DNA of 64,000 nt from Desulfovibrionaceae bacterium (GCA_022510785.1 JAFLSV010000002.1:62001-126000); one strand, 5' to 3'. Positions 49,222-58,567 are shown, counted from the first letter of the stretch. The notes: generated from the sequence alone by a model not told the origin. A program made the numbers and translations.

Positions 49222-50667
49222 TTAGTCCGTGGCGCCCACGCAGTCACCGGCGGAGCCGTAGTAGCCCACGGTTCCGGCCACGGAGACGCTCTTGCGGCGG
49301 GTGCCCAGGGCTGCGGCGCCGGGCATGCGGAAGGTGCGCATATTGGGCTTTTCAATGGCCACGATGGGGCTGTGCTCGGCCTGCGGAACCCAATTGTAGG
49401 GCACGCGGTACGAGCGGTAGATCATGTTCATGTTCCGGTTGTCCATGTAGGGATTGATGAATTCCCACACGATTTCGTGATCCTTGGTCACTTCAAACAG
49501 GCGGCCGTCCGATCCTTCGGTGATCAGCGTGTTGCCGTTGGGCAGGCGCTGGGCCGAGCTGATGAAGGGGCTGTAGAAGCGGTTGGCGTCCAGCGGCACC
49601 ACAAAGCCCGCTTCGTGCGGGGTGTACTGCCACACGATTTTCAGGGTGACGGGGTCAAACTCCAGCACGCGAGACCAGTCGCGGGTGGCGCATTTGACAC
49701 CCTGGGGGGCCGCCGGGTTGGGCAGGCCGTAGCCGGCCCAGCCGCCGTTGTCGTATACCAGAATATTGCCTTCGCCGGGCAGGCCGCGCGGGATCATGTG
49801 GGCATGGTGCTGACCTATGATCCAGCCCAGGGCCTTGAGCTCGGGGCTCTTGTCGTATTCGGGGCCCACCTGCCAGACAATTTTGCCCGTTTTCTTGTCA
49901 ATGATGAAGATGATGTTGGTTTCGCGCCCGTCCATGATGATGTTGTCGGGATGGAAGCGCTGATCGCCCGCGTCATACCATTTGTTGGGGCCCAGGGTGG
50001 ACATGGAGTTGATGTGCATCCAGTCGCCGAGGGCCGGCGCCTTTTCAATGAGCGAGCCGCCCCGGTAGTTGGGGTTGCGGCTCATGGCGTTGCGCGCCGC
50101 TTCGGAAAAGCCCATTTCCTCCACATGGTCGCTGCACAGCCACGTCCACACGATTTCGCCCTTCCAGTTCACTTCGTACACCACATCGTCCAGCAGGGTT
50201 TTGTCGCTGATATACGGGCAGTGCACATCCTTGTGGCACAGCACCAGGGTGTTGCCGGAATCGGTTTTGGGTTCCATGCCGGGCGCGTAGTAGCCCACAG
50301 GGTTGCCCTCGCGCTGGTAGTCGTGATGCTGGCGGGCCATCCACTGTGGTTTTTCGCCCGGGTCTTCAATAAATTCGGCCTTGGTGAACTCCCACACCAC
50401 CTTGCCTTCCCAGTCCACCTGGATGAGGTCAAGCTGATCCTGAAGGCCGTACTGGGGGTTGCGCGTGCCCCGGCTGCCCATCAGGTAGCCGCCGGGAAAA
50501 ATTTTGTTGGGAAAGCCGTGCACGTCTTCCCAGCGGTTGACTTCCACGCCGTTCATGTCAATGAGCACCGCCCCCTGATCCTTGACGGGCATAATGGTAT
50601 AGCCGCCGTAGGCCTGATCGGGATCAAACAGGGTGACGCCGGTGGGGTAGACTGTGGGGTGGCCCAT
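49222..50667 (-). CDS. Arylsulfotransferase (ASST)-like protein, apparently cytoplasmic
   Basis: A 481-residue protein of the arylsulfate sulfotransferase beta-propeller family. Repeated blade motifs are visible (GKVVWEF, GEIVWTW, GKIVWQV, LKIVWQY, HEIVWEF), with conserved histidine-rich loops RQHHDYQ, DWMHINS and GQHHAHM where catalytic residues are expected. Classical ASST moves sulfate between phenols in the periplasm using a transient sulfohistidine. This protein starts MGHPTVYPTGVTLFDPDQ and has no signal peptide, which is unusual. AGGAG lies seven bases before the ATG. A longer frame upstream encodes no signal peptide either. Substrate unknown. Confidence 0.82.
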   Translation of the reverse strand: MGHPTVYPTGVTLFDPDQAYGGYTIMPVKDQGAVLIDMNGVEVNRWEDVHGFPNKIFPGGYLMGSRGTRNPQYGLQDQLDLIQVDWEGKVVWEFTKAEFIEDPGEKPQWMARQHHDYQREGNPVGYYAPGMEPKTDSGNTLVLCHKDVHCPYISDKTLLDDVVYEVNWKGEIVWTWLCSDHVEEMGFSEAARNAMSRNPNYRGGSLIEKAPALGDWMHINSMSTLGPNKWYDAGDQRFHPDNIIMDGRETNIIFIIDKKTGKIVWQVGPEYDKSPELKALGWIIGQHHAHMIPRGLPGEGNILVYDNGGWAGYGLPNPAAPQGVKCATRDWSRVLEFDPVTLKIVWQYTPHEAGFVVPLDANRFYSPFISSAQRLPNGNTLITEGSDGRLFEVTKDHEIVWEFINPYMDNRNMNMIYRSYRVPYNWVPQAEHSPIVAIEKPNMRTFRMPGAAALGTRRKSVSVAGTVGYYGSAGDCVGATD

Positions 50668-50722
50668 AAGGATACTCCTTGTAAAACTTTGTTGAATAGA
50701 GCGATGCCTAACGAATGTTGCT

Positions 50723-50751
50723 AATCTAAAAAGAAAGCCGGAAAAGTTCAA
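50723..50751 (-). promoter_or_regulatory. Candidate promoter for the arylsulfotransferase-like gene
   Basis: Minus strand: TTGAAC (50751-50746), 17 bases and TAGATT (50728-50723), within a distinctly AT-rich stretch 55 bases before the ATG. Confidence 0.5.
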
Positions 50752-50825
50752 GCATCATGTGGACATTGGGGGCAAAATTTTGTCAGGGGCCGCCGTGTTC
50801 CGGGAACCCCGGCCCCTGCCGGCGG

Positions 50826-50866
50826 GCGATCCCGCGGCGCTTTTGCGTGAAACGCCGCGGGATCGC
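50826..50866. terminator. Strong hairpin after the hsp20 gene
   Basis: Perfect 14-bp arms (50826-50839 and 50853-50866) around a 13-base loop that can add three A-T pairs. It lies about 210 bases past the hsp20 stop and before the next promoter. There is no T run. The rest of the 409-base gap (50867-51076) shows nothing recognisable. Confidence 0.5.
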
Positions 50867-51076
50867 GGGCTTCCGCCCTGGCGGAACCCCTATGGCAACA
50901 GGGAGGTCAGCCCCTGTCCGGCGACAGAAAGCGGAATGCGCGGCGGCACGGATATCAGGGGCAGCTGTGGGGGCTGTGGCCTCGCTGGAATGCGGGAAAC
51001 GCGCGCCGGGGGCATGGGGGGGAATCCCTCCTTCCTCTGGCGGGGCTGATCCGGCGCGCATGGTTTCATGGTGAGT

Positions 51077-51856
51077 TCAATCCTCATCCGCGCTCACCGG
51101 TATCGCGCGCGGAACCGGGGCGCGGCGTCGCGGAAGCAGTACCGACAGCACGCCGTTTCGCAGGCGGGCCGCAATATTTTCGATGTCCTGCGCCGGGGAC
51201 AGGGCTATCTTTATTTCATACTCCCGGTTGACAAATTCCAGGGCAAGAACGGATGCGCCGCGTGGGTCGCAGCCGGAGCCCCGGCGCGCGCCCCAGATGC
51301 ACAGGTGCCGGTGATCCGTTTCCACCAGCAAATCCTCGGGAGCGACGCCGGGCAGATTGACCAGCGCCAGAATGCCATCCGGTCGTTCCACTATATCCGC
51401 GGCCGGGCGGATGCGGCAGCGCTGAACCGGGTTCTGCGCGCGCGCTCCCGGCTGCCCGGCGGCGGAGCGGAATGGCTGCGGGCGGCCGGCGGGCTGTTTG
51501 GGCAGGCTCACCTCCAGCACGCCGTTGCGCAGAAAAACGGTCGCGGCGTCGCGCCGGGCCGGCGCGCTCAGCATCACCACGCGCCGGAAGGGGCCGCTGA
51601 AGCGTTCCTGACGGTAATAGCGGCCGGGCAGGGGCGGCAATTCACCTTCAATGATCAGGGCTTGTTCGCCCAGCGTCAGCTGCAGATGGCTTGCGCGCAC
51701 CCCGGGCATCAGCGCCCGCACATGGATGGCGTCGGGGCTCTCGCTCAGGTTGATGGACGGAAAGGGAATGTTCTCCCGGCGGTAGAATTCGCTTTCCGCG
51801 GAGTACATATGTTCCGCAAAGGCTGGAAAATTTTTGAATAGACACACATTGACCAT
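51077..51856 (-). CDS. Small heat shock protein with two alpha-crystallin domains
   Basis: A 259-residue protein made of two Hsp20-type alpha-crystallin domains in tandem. The first spans about 33-120 (INLSESPDAIHVRALMPGV through NGVLEVSLPK), the second about 151-243 (ADIVERPDGILALVNLPGV through NGVLSVLLPR), with a proline/glutamine-rich linker between them. Ordinary members have a single domain and about 150 residues. Such chaperones hold unfolded proteins without ATP. The second copy ends in a short arginine-rich tail. It lies 18 bases after the Trm112-like gene. Confidence 0.85.
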   Translation of the reverse strand: MVNVCLFKNFPAFAEHMYSAESEFYRRENIPFPSINLSESPDAIHVRALMPGVRASHLQLTLGEQALIIEGELPPLPGRYYRQERFSGPFRRVVMLSAPARRDAATVFLRNGVLEVSLPKQPAGRPQPFRSAAGQPGARAQNPVQRCRIRPAADIVERPDGILALVNLPGVAPEDLLVETDHRHLCIWGARRGSGCDPRGASVLALEFVNREYEIKIALSPAQDIENIAARLRNGVLSVLLPRRRAPVPRAIPVSADED

Positions 51857-51874
51857 GGCAGTCTTCCCTTGCGC

Positions 51875-52099
51875 TTACCAGGCGGGCTGACCGGGGGGGG
51901 ATCCCGCCAGGCCGGGGAGGGCGCGCGCGCCATGCGTCCAGGCGGAAAGCGGCACAGCCTCTTCCCGAATCAGAAAGGGCACATCGTCCCGTATGGGATA
52001 GACCAGACGGCAGGACGGGCATACCAGCCCGGTGTGCGAGTCCATGACACGCAGGGCGCAGCCGCAGTCCGGGCAGTTCAGAAGGTTCAGGATGTTCAT
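51875..52099 (-). CDS. Trm112-family zinc-ribbon protein
   Basis: A 74-residue protein with two CxxC pairs (C9, C12 and C27, C30), the short zinc ribbon of the Trm112/YcaR family. NCPDCGCALRV and CPSCRLVYPIRDDVPFLI are the conserved blocks. Eukaryotic Trm112 activates several methyltransferases; bacterial members are small and mostly uncharacterised. It is the first gene of a pair with the small heat shock gene. Confidence 0.85.
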   Translation of the reverse strand: MNILNLLNCPDCGCALRVMDSHTGLVCPSCRLVYPIRDDVPFLIREEAVPLSAWTHGARALPGLAGSPPGQPAW

Positions 52100-52253
52100 G
52101 ACACGTCTCTCTGGATGCGGGCTGGTCTCCGGCTGTTCCGGGCTGAGCCGGGGCAGCCGGGAGCCGGCGGGGGCGGGCCGCCGCCCGTGCTCCCCGCGAG
52201 CGGGGCCCGTATGGAGAGAAGTAACGGTTTCCCCGGGCAGGTCAATGGCATGA

Positions 52254-52282
52254 TTGACAAAAGCTCACCCTCTGCCTATCTA
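52254..52282 (+). promoter_or_regulatory. Promoter giving a leaderless transcript of the PHP gene
   Basis: A perfect TTGACA (52254-52259), 17 bases and TATCTA (52277-52282). The -10 ends 6 bases before the ATG at 52289, so transcription would start at or very near the start codon. Confidence 0.55.
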
Positions 52283-52288
52283 TTCTAA

Positions 52289-53161
52289 ATGAAGAAAATA
52301 TTTGTGGATTTGCATACGCACACCAACGCTTCGGACGGAACGGACAGTCCGGCTGACATGGTGCGGCGGGCGGCCGCGCTGGGGCTTGGCGCCGTGGCCG
52401 TCACCGATCACGATACCCTGGCCGGGCTGGACGAGGCCGAGGCGGCGGGTCGCGCGCTGGGCGTGGACGTGGTGCGTGGCTGTGAAATCAGCACTCGTTT
52501 TGGGCAGAGCGAGGTTCATATCGTGGGCTTGTGGCTGCCCCGCGAGGCCGGGCGCCTGGAACCGCTGAAGGCGAACCTGGCCGCCGTGCGCGCCGGTCGC
52601 GCCGCCCGCAACCGCCGCATGGCCGGGCGCCTGGCTGAACTGGGATTGCCCGTCACCTACGAGGCTGTGCGCGAGCTGGCGGCCGGCGGGGTGGTGGGGC
52701 GCCCCCACTTTGCCGCGCTGTTGTGCCGTCTGGGGGTCACCGCCACTCCCCGCGAAGCCTTTGACCGGTATCTCGGATCGGGCGGGGCGGCCTATGTGCC
52801 GCGTCATCTGCCCGAACCGGCCGAAGCCGTGGCCTGGCTGAACGCGGCCGGAGCCACCGTGTGCCTGGCCCATCCCCGCCTTATCCGCTGCGCGCCCGAA
52901 GCGCTGGATGATTTGGTCGCCTCTCTTGTGCCCTGCGGCCTGAACGCCATAGAGGCCTACCACAGCGAACATTCCGCCGCGGACGTGCGCGCCTGCGTGG
53001 GGCTGGCCCGGCGCCACGGTCTTCTGCTCAGCGGCGGCTCGGACTACCACGGGGCCGCCAAGCCGGGCGTGGAACTGGGCCGGGGCCGGGGCGGCCTGCG
53101 GGTCACCTCGGCCATCCTTGAGAGCCTTCGCGCCGCGCGCCATGCCCGCGGCCTGGAGTGA
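52289..53161 (+). CDS. PHP-domain phosphoesterase (TrpH/RNase AM type)
   Basis: A 290-residue metal-dependent phosphoesterase. The N-terminus FVDLHTHTNASDG holds the D7, H9 and H11 ligands. AVAVTDHDTLAG, RGCEIST, VGRPHFA, CLAHPRL and SGGSDYHG complete the PHP metal site. The best-studied relatives are E. coli YciV (RNase AM), which removes nucleotides from RNA 5' ends, and a 3',5'-nucleoside bisphosphate phosphatase. No ribosome binding site precedes the ATG. The downstream AsmA-like gene converges with a gap of 12 bases. Confidence 0.88.
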   Translation: MKKIFVDLHTHTNASDGTDSPADMVRRAAALGLGAVAVTDHDTLAGLDEAEAAGRALGVDVVRGCEISTRFGQSEVHIVGLWLPREAGRLEPLKANLAAVRAGRAARNRRMAGRLAELGLPVTYEAVRELAAGGVVGRPHFAALLCRLGVTATPREAFDRYLGSGGAAYVPRHLPEPAEAVAWLNAAGATVCLAHPRLIRCAPEALDDLVASLVPCGLNAIEAYHSEHSAADVRACVGLARRHGLLLSGGSDYHGAAKPGVELGRGRGGLRVTSAILESLRAARHARGLE

Positions 53162-53173
53162 GCCGCCTGGCGC

Positions 53174-56100
53174 TTACTGAATGGTTTTTTTGCCCATAAG
53201 CAGGCGGAAGGGGGTCGTGAGCACCCCGCTCACGATGTCCACCACCGTGCCGCCAATATTGCCGATGGTGCCTGCCAGGGCCTCCGCAACGCTGTAGGAT
53301 GTCTGGGGATCGTCAAGGCTTCCGGATATTTCCACCGGTATGTGCGGCACGCCTATCAGCTCTGCCGTGGCCTTGGCGGCGATGATCCGGCTGTTGAGAT
53401 CGACGGAGCCCCCGCCCCTGACAGACAAAATGGGGCTCTCCATGCGAAAGTCACTGCTTGTGAGAATACCGTTCACGATCGAGGCTGACGCGGCAAGAGT
53501 CTGGAAGATTGTCCTGTTCGCCTGAACGGGATTGGCAGAGGGGGGGCTCATGCCAAGGCCCGTGGGACGGCGCTCGTCCCTGGCCCGTTCCTGTTCGGCG
53601 GCGGCCCGGGCGCTCATCAGGTAGCCGTCGCGCACCGCGAAGGAGAGCGTGCCGTCCAGTCTGGCCGGGATATCGCTCCAGGTGCGCAAATCGGCCTGCA
53701 CATCGCACTGGGCGGTGCCGGTGCCCGCCAGCAGCGTGTCCTGGCTGCGTGCCTTGCTCAGGGGCAGCATATCCACATCCTTCAGCCTCACCTGAAGACG
53801 CAGCCCCAGCTGATCCGTGCCCCGGGCTTGTCCGGCTGTGGCGTCGCCGTGCACCGTGCCGTTCAGCGTGCCGCCCCCGGGGAAGCTGCCGCTGAACACG
53901 CCGGAATCCAGCACACCCTTCCTGAGGGTCAGCGGCAGGCTGAAGTGGAGTATGGGGGTGGAGAACAGCGTCCAGTGATCCACATTCAGGCGGATGTCGG
54001 CGTCATAGCCCCGCAGAAAATCCGTTCTCACGGGGGTGGGGCCGCCTGGCGCCGTGGACGGAGCGGGCAGGTACCTGTCCGTGTCAAGCTCTCCCAGGTG
54101 CAGGCTGATATTCCAGAAAGGCCGCTGCCCAAAGGAGCTGCGTATATTTCCGGCCAGGCTGGTGCGATCCAGCCGGCCGATCATGTTTTTCAGATCCAGG
54201 CCCTGTTCGCTGTACCGCATATCCGTTTCCAGCTCCAGCGCACTGAAGGCGGCGGGGTCGGCGCTGGCGGGCAGGGAGAGGCCGAAGTCGGCCGCGGCCT
54301 CGCGCAGTGTGCCGGAATGGATGGAAACCCGTCCTTGCGTGACGGGTGATCCGAACAGGCTGGAAACCTGGATCGATCCGCCCAAATCCAGACCCGGGCG
54401 GCCGCCGGACAAATCCGCCAGAGTCAGCGTGCCGGCATCCAGATCAAAGGACAGGCGGCCCGCGAGATTGAAGTTCAGGTCGGCGGGCCACGCGCCGCTT
54501 CCCATCGTGTTTTTGCCCAGGCGTACCCGCAGGGAGGCGGGCTGCGGCGCCATGGACAGGGGCAGGCCGTTCGCCATGCTGAAGGTCATGGCGGCGCCGG
54601 AATCGGCGCTGACGGCCCATGCGTCCGTGTCCAGCGAGACCTGCCAGTTTCCGCTGAAGGGCATGACCTCGGGCATGGTTGTGCCGGATTTTCCGCCGGG
54701 AACGGCCTTGGCCCGGGCCTTGATGTTCAGCGCCCGGTACGGAAGCCTTGTCCCGGACGGGACGGTCATGAAGCCGTTCTTCAGTGTGGCGTCCGCTGTG
54801 CCCGCCAGCGAGCTCACCACGGCCGCCGCCGACGATCCGGAAAAGTTCAGATCGGCCTTGCCGTCAAGCGTGCCGGCCAGCGGCATATCGGGGGTGGCGC
54901 AGCCCGCAATGCGGCTGAGCGCTTCCTGCGCGGCCACTCCCTTCAGGGTGGCCCGCACACGGAACACATCGTCCAGATTCACCACAGCGTCGGCTGTGCC
55001 GCCGTAGAAGCCGCCCAGGCTCACGGTCAGCTGCGGGCCGTGCCCCGCGCTTTTCCAGGGAGCGGGGGGACTTTTCCCGGCCCTGATGGCCGCCTCGCGC
55101 TCCTGGGCCTCCCGGGCCCTGTCCTTGTCGCTGAGCGGCGCGGGGCTGATGAGGCAGTCCGCCTGATCCGCCTCCAGCCTCCACAGCGCCGCCTTGTCCG
55201 CCGTCAGATGAATGGCGTAGCCCACGATGGACGGCTCGCCACCCCCGCCATCCTCATCCAGGCCCACGACCGGAGGCGGCAAATCCGGCATGTCCGGCGC
55301 GGCGCCGCCCAGTTCCGGGAAAAGGGGATTGAGATCCACGGCGCCGGCCATGTGCCCGTTGATGACAATATCGGGCTCGAGGAATTTTTCACAGCCGCCG
55401 CTGCCCACCAGCAGCGCGTCCACGCTTTGCAGGCGTGCTTCCAGGCGCGGCACGCGCACTCCCTGCGGTGTCAGCACAAAATCCAGCGTGCCGGAAATAT
55501 CGTTGAGGGCGTGCTGGAGGCCGGCGGACATCCTGTGCCCAAACCCGAACCAGCGGCTCAGGCTGAAATGGCCCAGGACGGCCTGTCCGGCAAAGACCGG
55601 CGCCGCCTCGCGCAGTCCCGTGATGTCGCCGCTCAGCACGGCGCGGTCGCCGTCAAAGTCGATGTCCATACCCTCCACCCGTATCCGGTCGAGGGAATCC
55701 AGGCGATAGGGCAGCCTGACCCTGAGCGGGGTGTCGTGCCCGTTCATGGGCAGCACCGCGTCAAGCTTCACGTCCCCCGCCAGGACGCTGCGCCGGCTTT
55801 CCGGCGCCAGGGCCATGCCGGCGCTGAATTCCAGCCGGGCGGGCGAGGGCATGGGAAAATAGCGGTAGGGGGGGGCGATGCTGTGACCTATCACCGCATC
55901 CAGCGCGGCCATTTGAACTTCGCCGCTCATGCTCAACGAGCCGAGCAGTTCGCCGCGTTCGTCCTCCCGCAGGGAATGGGCTTCCAGCCTGAACTTGTCC
56001 AGCGTGATTTCGGGAACGGCTTCCCCCCGGAAGACGCTCTTCCGGACGGAAAGATCCACACTGCCCCGGAACAGGCCGGGCAGGCGCCCCCGCCCGGATA

Positions 56101-56662
56101 TGCCGCTGAGCACAAGCTCGCGCGAGTTGTCGCCGCTGTGCAGGCGCAGGGAACTGTTGACCACGCGCAGACGCACCCCGGTCAGAAGCGCGGGCAGGGC
56201 GGGCATGGCCCAGGGCCGCCCGGTTTCGGCCTGGCGGATGCCGGGCTCCTCCCCGTCAGTCCTCCGGGCTTCCTCATCCCTTTCAACCGGGGATCTCAGA
56301 TCCGGCAGCGGCCAGATGATGTCGGCCACCGCGCCTTCCAGTTCCACGCGGTGCAGGACGGGCCGGAGGCGAAACAGGGAAAGCCAGCTCAGTTCGGCGC
56401 GGCATGCGTCGGCGCGCAGCTTGACGCCTGGCGCCGCGTCGGGTTCAAGGCGGATTTCCCGGAGGGTCACCTGAGCCCGCGGAATCACCGAAAAATCCAC
56501 CTGCCGGATGGCACAGCGCACCCCCAGGAGGGATTCCAGGGTGTCGGACACGGTGCGCCCCAGGCGGGCGGGCTGCAGGCAGCTCAGGTAGAGCGCCACC
56601 CCGGCGCTGAGCAGCAGCCCCCACACGATGAGCAGAACAATGTCCAGGCGAGCTTTGCGCAT
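53174..56662 (-). CDS. AsmA-family envelope protein
   Basis: A 1162-residue protein anchored by one N-terminal helix (about 7-27), with the bulk in the periplasm. It shows an AsmA-type start (CLQPARLGRTVSDTLESLLGVRCAIRQVDFSVIPRAQVTLREIRLE). The C-terminal AsmA-like domain contains LRTWSDIPARLDGTLSFAVRDGYL and ILSVRGGGSVDLNSRIIAAKATAELIG. Long repeating beta strands fit the lipid-transfer bridge model proposed for AsmA-like proteins. GAGGAG lies just before the ATG; a frame starting at 56710 is less supported. It is divergent from the membrane protein gene across a 253-base gap with no clear promoter. Confidence 0.85.
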   Translation of the reverse strand: MRKARLDIVLLIVWGLLLSAGVALYLSCLQPARLGRTVSDTLESLLGVRCAIRQVDFSVIPRAQVTLREIRLEPDAAPGVKLRADACRAELSWLSLFRLRPVLHRVELEGAVADIIWPLPDLRSPVERDEEARRTDGEEPGIRQAETGRPWAMPALPALLTGVRLRVVNSSLRLHSGDNSRELVLSGISGRGRLPGLFRGSVDLSVRKSVFRGEAVPEITLDKFRLEAHSLREDERGELLGSLSMSGEVQMAALDAVIGHSIAPPYRYFPMPSPARLEFSAGMALAPESRRSVLAGDVKLDAVLPMNGHDTPLRVRLPYRLDSLDRIRVEGMDIDFDGDRAVLSGDITGLREAAPVFAGQAVLGHFSLSRWFGFGHRMSAGLQHALNDISGTLDFVLTPQGVRVPRLEARLQSVDALLVGSGGCEKFLEPDIVINGHMAGAVDLNPLFPELGGAAPDMPDLPPPVVGLDEDGGGGEPSIVGYAIHLTADKAALWRLEADQADCLISPAPLSDKDRAREAQEREAAIRAGKSPPAPWKSAGHGPQLTVSLGGFYGGTADAVVNLDDVFRVRATLKGVAAQEALSRIAGCATPDMPLAGTLDGKADLNFSGSSAAAVVSSLAGTADATLKNGFMTVPSGTRLPYRALNIKARAKAVPGGKSGTTMPEVMPFSGNWQVSLDTDAWAVSADSGAAMTFSMANGLPLSMAPQPASLRVRLGKNTMGSGAWPADLNFNLAGRLSFDLDAGTLTLADLSGGRPGLDLGGSIQVSSLFGSPVTQGRVSIHSGTLREAAADFGLSLPASADPAAFSALELETDMRYSEQGLDLKNMIGRLDRTSLAGNIRSSFGQRPFWNISLHLGELDTDRYLPAPSTAPGGPTPVRTDFLRGYDADIRLNVDHWTLFSTPILHFSLPLTLRKGVLDSGVFSGSFPGGGTLNGTVHGDATAGQARGTDQLGLRLQVRLKDVDMLPLSKARSQDTLLAGTGTAQCDVQADLRTWSDIPARLDGTLSFAVRDGYLMSARAAAEQERARDERRPTGLGMSPPSANPVQANRTIFQTLAASASIVNGILTSSDFRMESPILSVRGGGSVDLNSRIIAAKATAELIGVPHIPVEISGSLDDPQTSYSVAEALAGTIGNIGGTVVDIVSGVLTTPFRLLMGKKTIQ

Positions 56663-56915
56663 GGCTCTCCTCTTGACGCGCTGCGGGACATTTCGTACCG
56701 CTTGAAGCATTGCCGGCCGCGCCGGAGGGCCGCCGGATCGGCGCGGTATTCCGGAGCCGGGCCGCGCGGGCGGGATGCGCGCAAGGAGCCGGCGCCGGAT
56801 TCATACTAAGAAACTCCTGGCCCGCTCACAAGTGCCGGAGCATTGTTTTCTTTTGAAAAATACGCGGCGCGGCGCAAGCCGTTCGGGCGGACTGTCCCTG
56901 CCGTTTGGAGTCTCT

Positions 56916-57878
56916 ATGTCGTACGCCATGGTACCCGTTGTTTCCCTGCTGGTGGTCTTTTTTCCGGCCGCGGCCGCGCTGCCCTTCACCCTGCTGGCCG
57001 AGCGCCGCCGGGCCGTGACGGCGCGGCGTTCCCTGTATGAAAAAAGCGCGGATCAGATGAGAAGCCTGACCTTTTTTGTGCAGGCGGCCCTGACCCTGGC
57101 CGTGGCGGCCGATCTGGCGGCGGGCGGCCTTGTCTCCCGCCTGATCCCGGCATCGTGGCGCGTGATGGCGTGGCTGGCCGCCGCCGGCGAGGCGCTGGCC
57201 GCCCTGTTTTCCCTGCCGGGCTGTCTGGCGGGGAGGGGCGGCCGCCGGGGCTCGGGCCGCGCGCTGGCCTGGCTGTCCGGACTGTGCGCCTCGGCTGCCG
57301 CCGTCTGCGCTGTGGGCGTTCTCTGGGTGTGCGTGCGCGGCGCGGGACTGGAAGAGGACGGCATAGCCGGGGTAGTGAGCCTGGATTGTGTGCGGATCGT
57401 GATTCCCGGCGCGCTTCAGGCCGCCGGCCTCACCCAGGCGTTTCTGTTCGGTCTGGCCTGCCTGGCCCTGGCCCCCGCGGTGGCCCATGGCGCCGGGCTG
57501 CTGTGGCAGGCGCTGAGGCGCGGCGCCGATGACTTCGGGCGCGACTTTTATACGGTCACCATGGGGGGACGCGCCCGCCGCGCTTCGCATTGGGGGGCTT
57601 TGCTGCTCCTTTTTTCCGCCCTGCTGATGGGGCTGACCCCGGCCTTCAGTCCGATTCATCTGCCCGATCTTCTTCCGCCAGCCCTGGCGGGTGGAGACGC
57701 CGCGCGGGCCGCGGTCTGGTTTTTCGGAATCGCCTGTCTCGGCCTGCCGGGGGCCGTGCTGTGCTGGTATCTCATTGCGCGCTCCGCCGTGCCCCTGCGC
57801 CGCAAGGCCCTGGTTTTTCTGGCCCCTCTGCTGCTGTGGCTGGGCGTGTGCGGCCTTCTGGCCCGCCTGTGGCGGTGA
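56916..57878 (+). CDS. Polytopic membrane protein, function unknown
   Basis: A 320-residue inner-membrane protein with about eight hydrophobic helices and short charged loops (e.g. ERRRAVTARRSLYEKSADQMR near residue 30). No transporter or enzyme signature is recognised. The ATG at 56916 has GGAG five bases upstream; a longer frame to 56775 starts in the divergent promoter region. It lies 18 bases before ogt, with which it is probably co-transcribed. Confidence 0.75.
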   Translation: MSYAMVPVVSLLVVFFPAAAALPFTLLAERRRAVTARRSLYEKSADQMRSLTFFVQAALTLAVAADLAAGGLVSRLIPASWRVMAWLAAAGEALAALFSLPGCLAGRGGRRGSGRALAWLSGLCASAAAVCAVGVLWVCVRGAGLEEDGIAGVVSLDCVRIVIPGALQAAGLTQAFLFGLACLALAPAVAHGAGLLWQALRRGADDFGRDFYTVTMGGRARRASHWGALLLLFSALLMGLTPAFSPIHLPDLLPPALAGGDAARAAVWFFGIACLGLPGAVLCWYLIARSAVPLRRKALVFLAPLLLWLGVCGLLARLWR

Positions 57879-57896
57879 GGCTGGAGCGACGCCGGT

Positions 57897-58385
57897 ATGG
57901 CAGGGAAGATTCCCGTGCGTGCCTTTATCTGTGAGCTCCCGCCGGGGCCCATGACCCTGGCTGAGGAAGACGGCCGCCTCATCATGGCGCAGTTCGGCGC
58001 ACGGCGGGAGCCCGCCTGGCATATGGAGCCCAGCCCTCTTCTGCGCCTGGCCTGCGGGCAGCTGCGGGAATACTTCGCGGGCCGGCTGAGGGACTTCGAC
58101 CTGCCCCTCGCGCCGCGCGGCACCGAATTTCAGCGCCTGGTGTGGCGGGCCCTGCGCGCCATTCCCTACGGCGAAACACGCAGCTACGGGCAGACAGCCC
58201 GGGCCATAGGGCGGCCGCGCGCCTGCCGGGCCGTGGGGCTGGCCAATAACCGCAATCCTATCGCCATTATCGTGCCCTGCCACCGCGTCATCGGGGCCGA
58301 CGGCTCCCTGACGGGCTACGCGGCCGGACTGCCTGTCAAGGCGGCACTGCTGGCTTTGGAAAAAACGGGCGTTTTTCCCGGCTGA
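57897..58385 (+). CDS. ogt: Methylated-DNA--protein-cysteine methyltransferase
   Basis: A 162-residue suicide repair protein that takes the methyl group from O6-methylguanine or O4-methylthymine onto its own cysteine. The acceptor motif IIVPCHRVIG has C128. GTEFQRLVWRALRAIPYGET is the DNA-binding helix-turn-helix region and the arginine-finger segment RACRAVGLANNRNP is present. Length and motifs fit the Ogt/MGMT family. Confidence 0.93.
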   Translation: MAGKIPVRAFICELPPGPMTLAEEDGRLIMAQFGARREPAWHMEPSPLLRLACGQLREYFAGRLRDFDLPLAPRGTEFQRLVWRALRAIPYGETRSYGQTARAIGRPRACRAVGLANNRNPIAIIVPCHRVIGADGSLTGYAAGLPVKAALLALEKTGVFPG

Positions 58386-58438
58386 AGTCCGGGCGGATCT
58401 GTTCAGCCGGCCCTGGAGCGGAACCGTTCCGGTTTTCG

Positions 58439-58467
58439 TTGCCTTTTGTCCGGATCGGTCGTATCGT
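58439..58467 (+). promoter_or_regulatory. Candidate promoter for the ctpA operon
   Basis: TTGCCT (58439-58444), 17 bases and TATCGT (58462-58467), about 100 bases before the ctpA start. Confidence 0.45.
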
Positions 58468-58567
58468 GCCTCGGCAGGCGGCGGTGCCACGCCTGAATGT
58501 GCCTCATGACGCGCCCGGGCGATACGTCTGACCGATCTGTCTGGGCGATATGGTGGAGGACGATGAC

